DNA of 64,000 nt from Talaromyces rugulosus (GCF_013368755.1 NC_049565.1:4402001-4466000), one strand, 5' to 3'; shown: positions 41,189 through 53,400, counted from the stretch's first letter. Notes: generated by a model from the sequence alone, not told the origin. Numbers and translations: made by a program.

Positions 41189-41698
41189 TTAGTACGCCCG
41201 CCGCCCTCTTCCACCCACAGCCATCCTCCCTCTAACCGCCATACGACCATACTCTGTCTGCACCGCCCTCCTGCGAATCTCCCTCTCTGTATCCAACCCA
41301 GCCCCTGGAGCATCAGTGGTACCCCTCGAAGCTGTATTCTGTAGAGCCTCCTTCTCCCTCTGCCTCTGCCTCTCCCGAATCCGCTCCAAAACATCTGGCT
41401 CAAGAAATGGCTGCGGCGCCTGCGACGAGTCGAATTCTATACGAACAACCTCTTCCCCCCCTGTTCGTTGACTAATACCAGTCTGATCCTGTTCCTGAGC
41501 ATCGTCTTCTTGTCTTTTCTTCTCTGCGTCTTCGCCCACAGACGAAAAAACAGGACGTCGGAACTGGATCTCAGCTGGTGTGGCACTCGGGTTGAGCGTG
41601 GTCTGTTTGTGTAGTGAGTTGACGGGCAACAGGCTGCGTTTGTGTGGAACCAGGAGGTTTCTTTTGGGAGGGACAGAGGCGGGTGTCTGGAAAGACAT
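41189..41698 (-). CDS. Small charged protein, unknown
   Basis: Intronless frame of 169 residues starting MSFQTPASVPPKRNLLVPHK and ending GRGRRAY. No family is recognised. The N-terminal third is rich in Pro, Lys and Arg (PKRNLLVPHKRSLLP). The middle is acidic with Gln/Glu (EKKRQEDDAQEQDQ). A likely helical segment LERIRERQRQREKEALQ follows, then an Arg/Gly-rich end similar to RGG boxes. Such composition fits a small nuclear or RNA-associated protein, but this is inference. The ATG has a purine at -3 (AAAATGT), and upstream sequence is CT/GA-rich as in other leaders here. Confidence 0.6.
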   Translation of the reverse strand: MSFQTPASVPPKRNLLVPHKRSLLPVNSLHKQTTLNPSATPAEIQFRRPVFSSVGEDAEKKRQEDDAQEQDQTGISQRTGGEEVVRIEFDSSQAPQPFLEPDVLERIRERQRQREKEALQNTASRGTTDAPGAGLDTEREIRRRAVQTEYGRMAVRGRMAVGGRGRRAY

Positions 41699-42469
41699 TT
41701 TTCTTCTTTCTTTCTGAGAGTGTGTGTAGTGTTGAATAATAAATCAAAACGAGAATGTATAGTTTATACGGTGGTTGAATATTCCATAGCGGGTTTTGGA
41801 GGAACGCGGATACTGTTCGCCGACGTCGCGGCAATGTTAGGCGGCCGGGTAACGGTCATACAGCCAAAAAGTGGTATTATTACCGTTATATCAATAATAC
41901 GTTGGCCTATTAGGTAATGTTTATATGTTTTGATACGTAATAGAAAACCACAACGTAATATATTTCGATACGTTACCAGTTTTTGCACGTTGTAGAACGG
42001 TATTGTTTACATAAATATTTTGCTAGTAAAAGCACTGGAAAGTCTGTACTCAATAGGTGTGACTGGCCAATTTGACATGAGGCATTAAGCAATGTTAGCT
42101 CTAACAATTTAACTATTTGGTCTACTGCCGCTGAATCAACAACTTGCTGCGAAGAATATCCCAAAGCCAAGCTACCCGTACTTAAATAAATACCTGTCAA
42201 GGTACAAATACCGCGATACACCGAAGAACATACTCCTTTCAGTTGGCAATTTCTTGTAATTATGGTTCCGACAGTACCCGTGTCCAGATATTTCAGCTAA
42301 TTCTAGCCCGAAATATATAAAGGCTACATAAGTCGATGATGGCGCATGACGACTAGCATTACCGATTGAGTTCTTTTAACTCACTAGATAGGAATCTTCT
42401 TCTTTTTCTTCATCCTCCGCCCGACGTGAAGGGAAGCCCTAACTTGGCTATCAAAAATAAACCTACACA
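41699..42469. other. Divergent intergenic region
   Basis: Promoter space of two divergent unknown genes. A TATATAAA box at 42314-42321 precedes the right-hand gene by about 150 bases. AT-rich; no other feature seen. Confidence 0.55.
42314..42321 (+). promoter_or_regulatory. TATA-like box
   Basis: TATATAAA about 150 bases upstream of the ATG at 42470. Confidence 0.4.
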
Positions 42470-43592
42470 ATGGAGGATGATAACCCTTTCCGCTGCTGGG
42501 TTTGCGGGGCAGTGATATACGGAAGTCGAGATCACATTCTGGCCAGTGGAAGGAGCGTACCTCAAACACTCGCATGGAGAACCAGATGCAGTATTGAGGA
42601 TTTTAACAAGATTGTTTTCACAAATAAAGAGGTATGGGGAACCTTTATTCGTGCAAGTAAGTTCAAATGTCCCCAAGTCAAGCTACAAACATCGTTTAGA
42701 TACTTCAACATCTTAGGTGGGGATTGATTGAAAACTGACCAGAAAAACAACAGTTATAGTCACATTGGATGAAAATCGCCATGACGTCTACCAGCTATCA
42801 GGCATTGCGCAGAATACGTACTGTATACGAATCATAGTCCCCAAAGACAGAAATTTAGCAGTCCTAGGATATCCTCGCCTAGGAGGCCGAGGATGCAAGT
42901 TTGTGGGCATCAAACCAACTGTTAATGCGGTTGGATATCCTCGTGCACATATGATCCACGCTCGTTGCTGGGAACTGATTGAGAGACTCTTTGGATGTGA
43001 AGCGGAGAAGAATCTCAAAATTCTGCTAAATATATTTCAGGAAAGATGGTGTGGATGGAAAGGTAATCCCGATGGATCTCCCCGTTATGATTTTCTACGA
43101 GAAGATATTTTATGGCAGAGGAATAAATCTATAGTCTTTTATGACCCGGTTAAAATCCTCCCTCTCCGCGCGGTGGTTGAGGAAAGTGTTCAGCGACCAA
43201 CCAGAGAGAAGGTTGCTTACAAGGCTATGGAATTACATCCAATATTCTTCGATATAAAGAATACGGCTATCTCGAATATTTTTCCTTGTGAAATCCAGTG
43301 GATGATTATGGACCTATTGGATTATAAGAACATACCCAAAATACTCCGAGCGTTTGGATGGGTTCTATCCGATACCTACTGGTCTAGACGATTTCCTAAA
43401 GATCTAGTATTTGAAGTTGATGACTTAATGAGCAATCAAATTGAGATTGACTGGCAGTTTCTTACTCTTGGAGTAGAGAAACTCCTTCATCGCTCCCCCG
43501 AGCTTTTAAATCGCCGTCGGTTGCTTACGGTTTTGAAAAAGGCGAGGGATTTGTTCTTTGAAGAAGTAGCTAAAAGCACTGCTAGTGAATAG
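42470..43592 (+). CDS. Unknown protein with CxxC zinc-knuckle-like start and F-box-like segment
   Basis: Model join(42470..42656, 42754..43592); 341 residues. The intron (GTAAGT...AACAACAG) splits the Ile codon joining FIRA to IVTLDENRHD. The N-terminus MEDDNPFRCWVCGAVIYGSRDH contains CxxC followed by Asp-His, as at the start of a small zinc-binding fold; a paired later Cys/His (HARCWE near residue 130) may complete it. The middle region (GNPDGSPRYDFLREDILW) resembles unnamed fungal proteins in which such a start precedes an F-box-like segment, here FPCEIQWMIMDLLDYKNIPKILRAFGW (about 240-265). No enzymatic motif is visible. It may be a substrate adaptor; these families expand and vary quickly in Eurotiales. 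Sequence upstream and downstream is AT-rich. Confidence 0.65.
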
Positions 43593-43950
43593 AAGAAAGC
43601 TTCAATACTACGAAAGTATATAGTAAAAGGCTCAAAGATATTCCCCATATCGACCGAGCCTCAACTGCAACTACTCAATACATCAATCTACAAAACAGTA
43701 TTAACTTATCAAGTAATATTTGTACAGTGATCCATTCATATCCAGTGCAAACTAAGTGACAAGTAGTACAATCCATAAACTAAATACATGCGTGATCTCG
43801 TTAAAATGTTGGGTATTCCAATGACGCCGGCTCATGTCCTCGTTCACACAAGAAACATAAAACATAAAACATACAAACCAAAAAAAAAAAAAAATCTAGC
43901 CACCAATTCAACCAATTCGCTTTTCCCTCATTTAAAATTTTACTTTTTTT
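43593..43950. other. Convergent intergenic region
   Basis: No gene seen. AT-rich, with an A-run at 43879-43894 and a T-run near 43943-43952. Confidence 0.55.
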
Positions 43951-46500
43951 TTAGGCCAAGCCTTGCGTCTCCATGCCTTGTACTGGGTACGAGTACGGGA
44001 AGTCGACTATTCCATCGAGAAGCCAGTTCAACGGATCAAACACTTCGTAGTTGGATTCCATAAAGCCAGTGCTGGGAAGACTGCCAGCTGCGCTGGTCGT
44101 GGACGCCATTCCCAGGCCCTGTGGTAATGGGGCAGCGGGCGCCAGGCTGGGGTCTCCGCCTACTCCAGGGGTAGCCGACTTGTTACGGCCGGGAACAACT
44201 GACGACGCAACGGATTCGCCATTGGAGTCTGGGTCTGTAGGATGCTTGAGAGAAGCTTTTAAAAAAAGGGTCAGTATAGAGCGTAGTAAAGAGAAGAAGA
44301 GTCGTGTCACCTTCAATGCTACGGCCCTTGGCCAGGGCGTCCTCTCGCCACCTCCATACCGAGTCGTAAACAAGAGACATGCCCATGCGACACCTCACTT
44401 TGAGCTGCAGCGAGTCATCGATCTCAGCAGATGCTGACGCTGGGCGCGGGGTCGGCGCACCCCCTTGCCTCCACATCTGCGCGAGAACCTCGACCAGCCG
44501 TTCAGGCAGATCGTTGCTCGAGACTGAAATAGCCCGAATCGCCCAGATGGTCCGGTTGAAAAGGCTTTTGGTGTACTCCATGTCAATATGCGCAGAGAAA
44601 AAACTCTTGCAGAGCTTCATCAAGGTGAATCCACCCGCGAGCATCATCTGGAAAAAGTAATATGGGGTGTACGGAAGTACGGGGCCCACATTAGTTTCCA
44701 GATTTAAGGCAGATTCCAAAAATGTGCATGCAGCCGAGTGTAATGACAAGAGACGCTCGCGATAGTCCTTTGAATATGGGTCATCGAAAAAGGCACAAAG
44801 TCGCAGATGGAGGTTTGCAGCTCGCAAGTAGAGGTTGGTGATGACTGCAAATTGAGGTTAGGCCATTGACTCTCATCAGTATTAAGCACAAACTTACCAT
44901 CGTTATCCGACTGCAGCTGATTTTCCAGATCGTCAAAGTCCCTCGATAAAAAAGAAATCAGGGAGGACCTCTCCCTATCCTCAGCGAGGCCGACCGGGTC
45001 TCTACGATTGTTGTACAGCGTATTCGTAACCTTGTCGCTGAACTCTTCAACCCGGAGTCTTACTTTGATGTCTTCGGGAAGCTGGAAATTGACATCGACA
45101 CTCTCACTCGAACACAATGTCCAATCGTACAGCGTCGAAGGGGGTTGTCCATAACCAGTTGCCACCCTGACCAGTCAGCGATGAGCTTCTATGGATTTTT
45201 TTTGGGGGGGGGGGGAATACCTCTGTGCCACAATGTTGCACACAGCCCATGTGCGCACCTTGTCCCGCAGCTCCGTCTCCATCAGTTCCACCCGGAACTT
45301 AGAAAAGTCCTGTGTGTGAGACGGTCGATGAAGGCCGAGTTGCATGGCCACGTGAATCATCATTCCACACAGCATAAATGTTGGATCGGTTGATGTACTG
45401 CTTGTCGGAAAAGGCCACGCGCAAAGTAGACAGAGTGCCTTCACTGCGTGGAAACTTTGAGGTATATCTGCCAGAGTACTCCAGACCAGCCGAGTCACTG
45501 GGCCGGCCAACGAAGTCATCAGATGCACATCAGTCTGATAGCGGCGTGCCCCAACGCTGATAATCATCCAGAAAAGGAGTGGCGAAGTCGCGTAGAATTC
45601 GTCCGGAGTGGTATCACGGTCAAGAAACGGCAGAAAGGGGTGATAGAAGGTGAAAAACCTGAAGAACCAGTCAGCTAAACCGGTGAATCACTCCAAGAAA
45701 CGTTAACTCACAGATTGAACAGTTCATTGATCCTATCTGTCGCAACCATGACATCCTCAATGCGTTTGAACTGATGACTGCCATTTCTCAGATAGTTGGT
45801 CCCGTCAAAGCCGGACCGCAAATCGAGCAGAGACGCAACAGCCTCGTGGGAGCCTATGTACTGGTCTGTGGACAAGCCGGTGGGGGTTTGGTACATGGTA
45901 GGATTGCTCATTGGAGTCGACATGGCAGAAGCATCCTGCTTGCCCGGGGTGACCTGAGACTTTAACGAAGCATTGGAGGCGCTCACGTTGGCAATCTGCC
46001 GCCTGAGCTCGACAATCTCTCTTTCCATCTCAGCATTGCGACTCCTCTTGCCAACGCGCTTGAAGTTGGTCTCTATCTTGCAGTCGAGCTTTAGACGGCG
46101 ACAGCGTGAGCAGGTAGTGAAGGGATCCTGTACTACGTCGCATCGCAGCTGTTGAGAAGACTAGTCTTAGCATTATCCAGCAAGGAGGAACAGCAGGAAC
46201 AGTGCTGAGACCACTCACCTTCTGTTGACGACATTCATTGCAGGCGCGCTTAACCGGCTGGCGTTTCTTCTCCTCGGCATCGTCGCCGTCGTCAATGCTC
46301 CCGGGCGAGCTGTCAAAGCCGGCGCCAACGAAGTTGCGCTTCCTCCCCGAGACAGCAGCAGCAGGCGTCAGCGCATGCTGATGAACAGACGATCGGATTG
46401 GGCTCGTGGCCGGAGTCGCATTGTGAGAATCAGACGCATTCTGACCACCCCCCAGGGCTCCTCCCCCTCCGATGCCGCTCGTCAACCCGTGCGCCGCCAC
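43951..46500 (-). CDS. leuB: Zn2Cys6 regulator, Leu3/LeuB type
   Basis: Transcription factor probably controlling branched-chain amino acid synthesis. Model complement(join(43951..44255, 44311..44844, 44898..45166, 45221..45658, 45712..46148, 46219..46500)); 2265 bases in frame. The zinc cluster spans exons 1-2: RACNECRQQK|LRCDVVQDPFTTCSRC with spacing C2C6C9C2C6C. The linker LDCKIETNFKRVGKRSRNAEMEREIVEL is the feature that points to Leu3/LeuB. The MHR region has LFFTFYHPFLPFLD, ALCLLCAWPFPTSST, MIHVAMQLGLHRPSH and LRDKVRTWAVCNIV. The C-terminus carries the probable activation segment FDPLNWLLDGIVDFPY. The 5' end is unresolved. The first exon has no in-frame ATG: it begins at a GTG (46500) behind an acceptor-like CTTTTAG (ending about 46536), so an upstream coding exon is likely. 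Introns are 52-70 bases; one contains a C12 run. Confidence 0.8.
45197..45215. repeat. T8-G12 homopolymer pair inside an intron
   Basis: On the minus strand, the splice donor GTATT is followed directly by twelve C and then eight A within the intron at 45167-45220 of the Leu3-type gene. The run length is prone to slippage and to sequencing error. Confidence 0.85.
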
Positions 46501-47496
46501 GGTGGTTGGCCCGCTGGCTGTGTGCAGCCGGATTCCTAAAAGCTAGCGATCAAACAATGGAGTCCCCTTGCGTCCGATTTCGCGGACAGGACAAGCTGTA
46601 TCAGATGACAACCACGCGCCTTGCTCCTGACAAGAACTTCAACTTCTCGGATGTTTCGCCTGGAGGTGTCGAGGTTCTTGTCCCGCCAGCAAGAGCGAAC
46701 GAGCCTCTGAGTCAGCGCCCGCCGGAGGGGCCGTTTCCGATTTCGGCAATGTCACGTGGCGTCACGTGACCCAGGTCACATGACACGGCGGTATACTACA
46801 TAGTACATGGGAATGATTTATTCGCAGACTTGCTTATACTAGGACAGCTGTATTGATCAGTGACTGCCATACACTATCTGCCATATACATTACACCAGAG
46901 ACTCCACTACCGGCCTGGGGTGATCCGGAGAGTGCTAACTAGAGGACTGCCTCGAACACATTATTCGTCGTTAGTAACCGGCTGCATGGACAATGTTGGA
47001 GCTCAAAACAGAATAGAAAAATAACGCAAAGATAAACATGCATTATTATTATCATTATCATTACAGCGACATAGAAACGAGGAACACGTGGATCGCTGAC
47101 ATCATCGCCAACAGCTCCAACAACACCGCCTCCACTAGGGCGCTCTGCGGCTAATCACGACTCCGCATCAAGCGAGCAACAGCCAACTTGGCAATGCGAA
47201 GCGGCTGATATCGGGGCCAAACATCCTCAAAGCCTCACGCTAGATAAGATCGGAGTCCATCGAAAGCGGTCAGTAAGTCAAACTAGCCCCTCGTGCTGAA
47301 AGAACAAGCATTCGGGAGCGGACTACACCATACAAATCGGGCAAGCGGCAAGTCGGCTGTGCCCACGTTTGTCTCATTCCTCCCCCATCCTCCATCCGGG
47401 GTATATAAAGGACGCCAATGCTCTCTACCCAAGGTCTTCCAGAATATACCCAGACATGACTACTACTTTATTTTGAATCGATCAAATGGTTACAAA
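46501..47496. promoter_or_regulatory. Divergent promoter region, Leu3-type regulator / GRDP gene
   Basis: No complete gene seen. It probably includes the missing first exon of the Leu3-type gene. Three related boxes lie close together: GTCACGTGGC (46751-46760), GTCACGTGAC (46761-46770, palindromic) and GTCACATGAC (46775-46784). They resemble bHLH/CACGTG sites. A TATATAAA box at 47402-47409 serves the GRDP gene. Confidence 0.5.
47402..47409 (+). promoter_or_regulatory. TATA box of the GRDP gene
   Basis: TATATAAA followed by GGACGCC, about 90 bases before the ATG at 47497. Confidence 0.55.
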
Positions 47497-49810
47497 ATGA
47501 CCTCCAAAAAGCTATCCAAACTGTCGCTAGAGTCGACACCTCAGCAGCCAGTATCGGACAATTCTCCGCCGCCTGCATACACAGAAGAGCCGCCAGCAGA
47601 TTTCCCTCCACTGCCTGCTCTTGTAGACTTCAAAGATGCAGGCCCATCCCGGACCAGCACGGTCACCAACACTCAGTGCATCGCGCACCTGAAGCTGCTT
47701 TCAGTCTTTGCCGACTTACGGGCCGCTATCTCTACCGACAACGGGCTGTTTGGAATCCACGATTCGCAAGCAGATCAGTTCTTCGATGAACAATCCAAGA
47801 ACCAGGCTCTCGCCCGGATCAGAGAAAAGCGATGGGCCGTCTACACCACACGAGCCGTGGATCGCTACACAAACTGGTGGCAGAACTGCGCGTTGTCATC
47901 AGGTACAACCTTATCTGTCGATATGATTTTACAGAGTGATTACAAGGCCATCACTAAACCACGTACACCTGTGGTATGGTCCTCAAAAGACCTCCCTCCC
48001 TTGGGTGAGTAATTCATAAAACCTGTTCAACTATGGCCTACTGATACTTGACCCTGTAGATATCCTCATGGTTTGGCATGCCCACATGCTTAACCCCCGG
48101 GCCTACCTCGAGGACTGCATTCGAGGACCAAAGATGGAATTTTGGTCAGCTGGCCTGCCTTGGGAATTAATCAACCAAGCCATTGATGACAATACACTCA
48201 ACTACGATCCTGGTGATGAGGCCGAGGGACAGTTTCAAAAAAGAAGCGGCCTTCCTTGGGACAATCTAGATGAGCCGCCCGAGCGGCGACTCAAGTGTTT
48301 TCAATGCACCGCAGATATCACCGCTCCCTGGACTCAAGGAGACTTCGGATCAAAGGTGGAATCGGCATTCGAGCAGTCTAAGGGGTATGCAGACAAAAAC
48401 TTCGAGGCATTGTGCTCAGTCTGCAATACCAAGATTGATCATCAAGCCTTGCGAGCCGCCAGTTTTCACAAAGATACAAAAGCTCTGCAGAGCAAGAATA
48501 TTCCAATGCCGGGGACCTATCTCAACCTCGGAGGGCTTCCACAAGATCTCGGAGACTTCTCTCTTCCGAATAATATGATCCTAGCTGCACGGATCGAAAT
48601 CGTCGGAGCCACCGACCCGAGAGGACCGATTCGCAGTATGTCTAGCGTCAGGAGCCTTGTGGAGGATACCATGAGAAACACGCGCTTGATGGTGGAAGCA
48701 AATGGACCAAGAAGCAGGCATCTGCGGAAAAATCAGCGAATTGCTATCCGAAGAATGATGTCAAAGTACTGGGAGAACAGTTCTATCTTTGGATTGGATC
48801 TTGTTGGTGCAGTGACCCGCCAGGGAACCTTTATACAGAAGATGGATGATTTGGATTGGATTCATTCGCCTGCCCTGCAGTCGACAATGACTCGACTTAT
48901 CAAAAAATACCGCTTTTTCTTCGAAATAATGGCCAAGAATCCCGGAAAAATGGCAGTCCCAACGCTTGATGTAGATCTTGCTTGGCACACGCACCAGCTG
49001 ACTCCATCTCGATACTTTGAGTATTCTACTTATCAAACAAAGACATATGGAGTCGAAACCTTTATCGATCACGATGACAAGGTTGACGAAGGCGCGCTTT
49101 CAGAAGCTTTCAAATGGACGAGCAAACAATACCACAGCGCCACCCGCGGCGAGGTGTATAGCGAATGCACCTGCTGGTACTGCGAGGCCACACGCGAGAT
49201 GTCCCACTCCATCCTCTCGTCCTCGTCTAGACGAGCCCGCAGCATGGCCGAAAGGCTTCACGACGATCCGAACGTCTCCTCAAATCCGACCAACAGTCCG
49301 CACATTTCCGCTCACAACGCAGTACGCGTGCAAAACGCTCCCTCGAGCTACCAAAGGACTTGGGCGTTAAGGGAAATGCGTCTTCGCAATCTACGCGCGA
49401 AAATGGAGCGTCGAGAGCAAGCCCGTCGCCAGAGATCTAACTCGAATAACAAGAACAACAACAACAACTCTGCCGATGTATATCCGATGGTATGGGGATA
49501 CCCCTTGGTTATACCGTTTTATGCGCCGTACATGTGCGATCCTGGAATCAACGCCGGTGCATACCCGTGCAACCCGGCCTGCATGAGCGTTGGCACAGGC
49601 ACGTATGGTAGCTGTGCGGCCGGTTCTTGCGGTGGTGGTGTTGCAGCCGGTTCTTGTGGTGGTGGCGGAGGATGTGCTGGAGGCTGTGGAGGAGGTGGTG
49701 GAGGATGTGGAAGCGGCGGCGGAGGTTGTGGAGGAGGAGGTGGTGGTGGAGGTTGTGGTGGAGGAGGCGGCGGCGGTGGTTGCGGTGGTGGTGGCGGTGG
49801 TGGTTGTTAA
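47497..49810 (+). CDS. Glycine-rich domain-containing protein (GRDP, DUF1399)
   Basis: Model join(47497..48004, 48060..49810); 752 residues. The intron (GTGAGT...CCTGTAG) splits an Asp codon in DILMVWHAHMLNPRAY, the first copy of the family's WHxHxLxPxxY motif. The second copy is DVDLAWHTHQLTPSRYFEY. Cys pairs KCFQCTADI, LCSVCNTKI and CTCWYCEATRE may bind metal. The C-terminal 75 residues are almost only Gly and Cys in units of GGGGC. Plant GRDPs act in stress and auxin responses; the fungal members are uncharacterised, so no function is assigned. The N-terminus is Pro/Ser-rich (SPPPAYTEEPPADFPPLP), with a PPAY motif that could recruit WW-domain ubiquitin ligases (inference). The start at 47497 is chosen for its AAAATGA context, and because upstream codons overlap the TATA box. 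Confidence 0.85.
49590..49807 (+). repeat. Gly/Cys codon repeat (GGN-TGT) in GRDP tail
   Basis: GGTGGTGGAGGATGT-type units encoding poly-Gly interrupted by single Cys every 4-9 residues. Only G, T, C and a few A are used. Confidence 0.85.
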
Positions 49811-50458
49811 TGAGTTTTGTTTATAGATACCCACGATTATTTATTGCTATATTATTACTGTATTATGCCTTGCTGAGATTCTGCTTCAAATGCTGCCTTG
49901 CTAGTACAATTGATCCTTAAAAGACTCACGGAAATCTACTCACTCAATATCTGAACTGACATGAACAAAGTCTACCATGAAGAGAACATTTGAAGTTTAA
50001 TCAAATATTGAACACCTCAAAAAGGCTGAGATGAGCTAGTCGGTCTAGGAAATTAGAAGAGAGAGACCATTGTTTTTAGAAGTCACAAGACAGATTCTAG
50101 CATCTCTCTAGCTAATAATATGCACACCATGAGGTTGTTGTTTGTTGCTCCATTAGTAGAGAAACATTCAAGGGGGGGAGTAAGCGATTGATAAAAATAG
50201 GTATAGCTGATAAACTCCCAAGCATCGTTTAAAAAAATAAGCATAAAACCATGTATTGAAAATCGTCAAGTGAGCGAAGAAAACCCAATGAATATTGTAT
50301 ATCAGTCTCGCTGTCGGCAGGACAAACATAAAAAAAGGACAAGTAAAAAAAGGGTATATAGTATTTACATAGAGAATATTAAACGCTATTTTCAGCTTGA
50401 GAGAATGACGTTATATAGAGGAAGGTGTATAAATAAATAAAGAAAAGAAGAAAGAAAA
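49811..50458. other. Convergent intergenic region
   Basis: No gene seen; AT-rich 3' UTRs of the GRDP and F-box/propeller genes. Confidence 0.55.
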
Positions 50459-53400
50459 TCACATAACAATGCATCTTCCGGGTTTGGTCTTGCTTCGTCT
50501 CCTCTCGTCGATAGTGTTCTGATTCCACTCGGCGATTCGCATTCGCCATGCATCTGTTTCTGAAGAATCTGGGTGTTGCCAGCCAGCTTCCAAAGGAGAA
50601 TTTTCCGGCACTTGCACATGTTGAAGACGTGATTGCGGCTGCTGGCTGGGCATACTTTGGGCGCTTTGGCTTTGCAATGCCGTACGCAAAGCAGACTCTG
50701 TGAGTCTCGCTGGAGGCTGTACTGTTTCAGACCGAGAGCGGGTGCGTGACACGCCTACCTGATCATTAGGGCGTGATGAGTTGCTGTATATAGTGGACAT
50801 TCGCTGGAGTGCCGCCGCACGTCCGAAAGCCAGGTTTGGTGATGAACGAGAGAACGTTATATTCCTTGCAATAGACCCGCCCCTGTCCATCTGGGGACTA
50901 TTAGGAGATGGCTTTTTACTGCTTTTTCGAAAATTTCCGGTAAACAGCCTAGTAGCCCGTGAAGGCTTCCTTTGAACCCCTGTAGTCTGAACTCCCACAG
51001 TTTGAGTTCCTGCAGACGATGTAATTGGCCTATTTGCCTCTTGAACCGGACCTGGGGACTGTTGGGAGATTGACGAAGTCTGGATTTCACTTTCTGTCCC
51101 GGGGACTGGGGGAACCGGGTGATTCAAGCGCGCTTGAAGCGCCATTCCGGACAGAGAAAGACGACCTCGAGAGCCCGGGCGATTTTCCCTTTGCATGGTT
51201 GGAGATGCGGATGGGAGTACCTGGGGAACGGAGGACTGCCGGAAACTCAGTCGACGTCTAGTTGTCTCGCCATTGACTGCTGTTGTTGGTCTCCGAATGC
51301 TCCAACGTCGTGAGATGAAATTGGAGCTCGTCCGTTCGGGTTGAGTGCCTTGGTTGGTATGCACTCTTCGTACTTGTTGGGGAACATCCTCCATAACTCC
51401 GCCTGGAGGCGCTGTCATTGTAGGGAGAAGTAGTTGTCTTAAATGCTCAGGGAGCGGCTCGTCGGGATTCCGAGAATATGGTGGCGGTGGAGGGACCCAG
51501 TTGTCTGCATCGCTTTCATGTGGAATTTGCAAAACCGGAACAACAGGACGACGATCCTGTTCTCTAGTTCGATGCTGAGCTCTCCTGTTGCTTGCTGCGG
51601 CCGTAGCTGCTCGTCGTATAGTATCTCCTGAACGGGGCGCGGTGTTGCTGTACGGCCCATCAAGGAATAATGTGACATCGCCAATTTCATTTTCTGCTGC
51701 AGGCGATCTTACCTGCGAGCGGCTGCCACGCTGGTTGCCGTTACTGTTGCTATACTTGTGAAAACTAGTAGATGCTGGAAAGGACTGCCGAGAAGCAGCC
51801 GATCGTTCGGCTATGTTCTGCCTTGGTGTGCCAACTGGGCCGCGGTGCATTCGAGTTCTCCTCCTTTCGAGCTCAACTTCCTGTTCAAGGTTTGCATTTT
51901 GCTCTTTGAGAACAAGAGGTTCTGCCTCTCCAAGTTCAATCGTCAGCTCCACAGTGTCGCCGTCCTTGATGGATGGTTCGAAATCGAATATAGATAGCCT
52001 TCCTCCATCCACTGGTATAGCTTCGTCTCCCAAGGAAGCCGACGTTACACCACCTGGAGCGACTACAACCAGTCTATGGCGGGCCGAACTAACATTGTCT
52101 GAGATTTGTCGCTGCGTGACCCAGTGGGCGGCTGTGAGACCCGGAATATCGGCAATCTTGTGTCCTTGGACCATTAAGGATGGTTGGTTGAGAGTCCGCT
52201 TCAGCCGTGTTGAGACAGTTTCGTCATCCAGGTTGCTTGGCGATGTGATTTGCGGGGAATGCCTAAATATTCTGGTACCGTTGACCCCCAGTGTTCCATT
52301 TTCTTCTAATGGCAACACATTCATATCATCAGGTATCCCATAAAGCCATAGCCCACCTCCGCGAAAGGCCAAAGCCACGAGCTCGCCATTTGGATCTATA
52401 GTCGGACTGAGGGATGGCGGATATTCTTGCAGTCCGCCCGCTGACGCTGGCCCAGGAAAGTATATTGCCCCTGTTCTTGAGTCATTTGCTCGGACTGCTC
52501 GGAACGCATGTGAAGTGTTATCAAATCCGATGATCCAGTTATCATCGTCACCAACGAGGTTCGGAAACATCGTGACGTGGCCGTATCCAGACACTAAATC
52601 TGGAAACAGAATTTGTGTTGTCCATATTTGGGTTTGGTAATCGCTAACATCCACCATTGAGTCGGACGGGAACGGGGCTGTGATTGTAACAAACCCCCCT
52701 CCGGGATGAGAGAGCGAGGACCCAAGCAGGAATGCTCCATCCGAAGAGAAGGCTAATTCATCAACCTTTCCGCATCGAACAGCTCTTCTTTGGGTAGAGA
52801 GAATGTTTTCTCCCAAAGCATATACCTCTATACTTCCATCATAGGCGATGCCAAGTACGTTTCCGTTTGGTGCAAGAGCGAGAGCGCGGGGCACTTCATT
52901 TAATGGCAAAACCTGAACGTGTTTTGCTTCGCGATCTGATAGATGGTATATGTTCACCTGGTGACAATTTGAAACAACAGCAAGAACACGGCCATCATCA
53001 AGGATAGTGGCGGCCAAAGGCATGCGCGTGGTCTTCAGCTCATGCAATACTTTTATCTGGGGCGATACCAGGTCTATAACACATATCCGGGAAGAGCTGA
53101 GACAAAGAAGGATGTGGCCGTTTGCGGAGAACGAGAACTTCAAGGCCTCGCCAATCGGTAGTGCTGTAGCCGACCCAACACAGCTTGATATCAATGAGAC
53201 ATGCGTCGTACGGGGGCGCAAGAAAATGTCAAACGCGTTGCGGCGCATTTCCCGAGCGAACATTTTTTTCAGCTTTTTGAAATTTTGGGGGTTTGTGATA
53301 TTATCGATAGTACTTGACGACACGGCGAAAAGGGGACAGCGAGATATGTGGTGTGCGTAGAGTTCGGGAATATCGGACGCCTTTCTCCATTGTTGATTTA

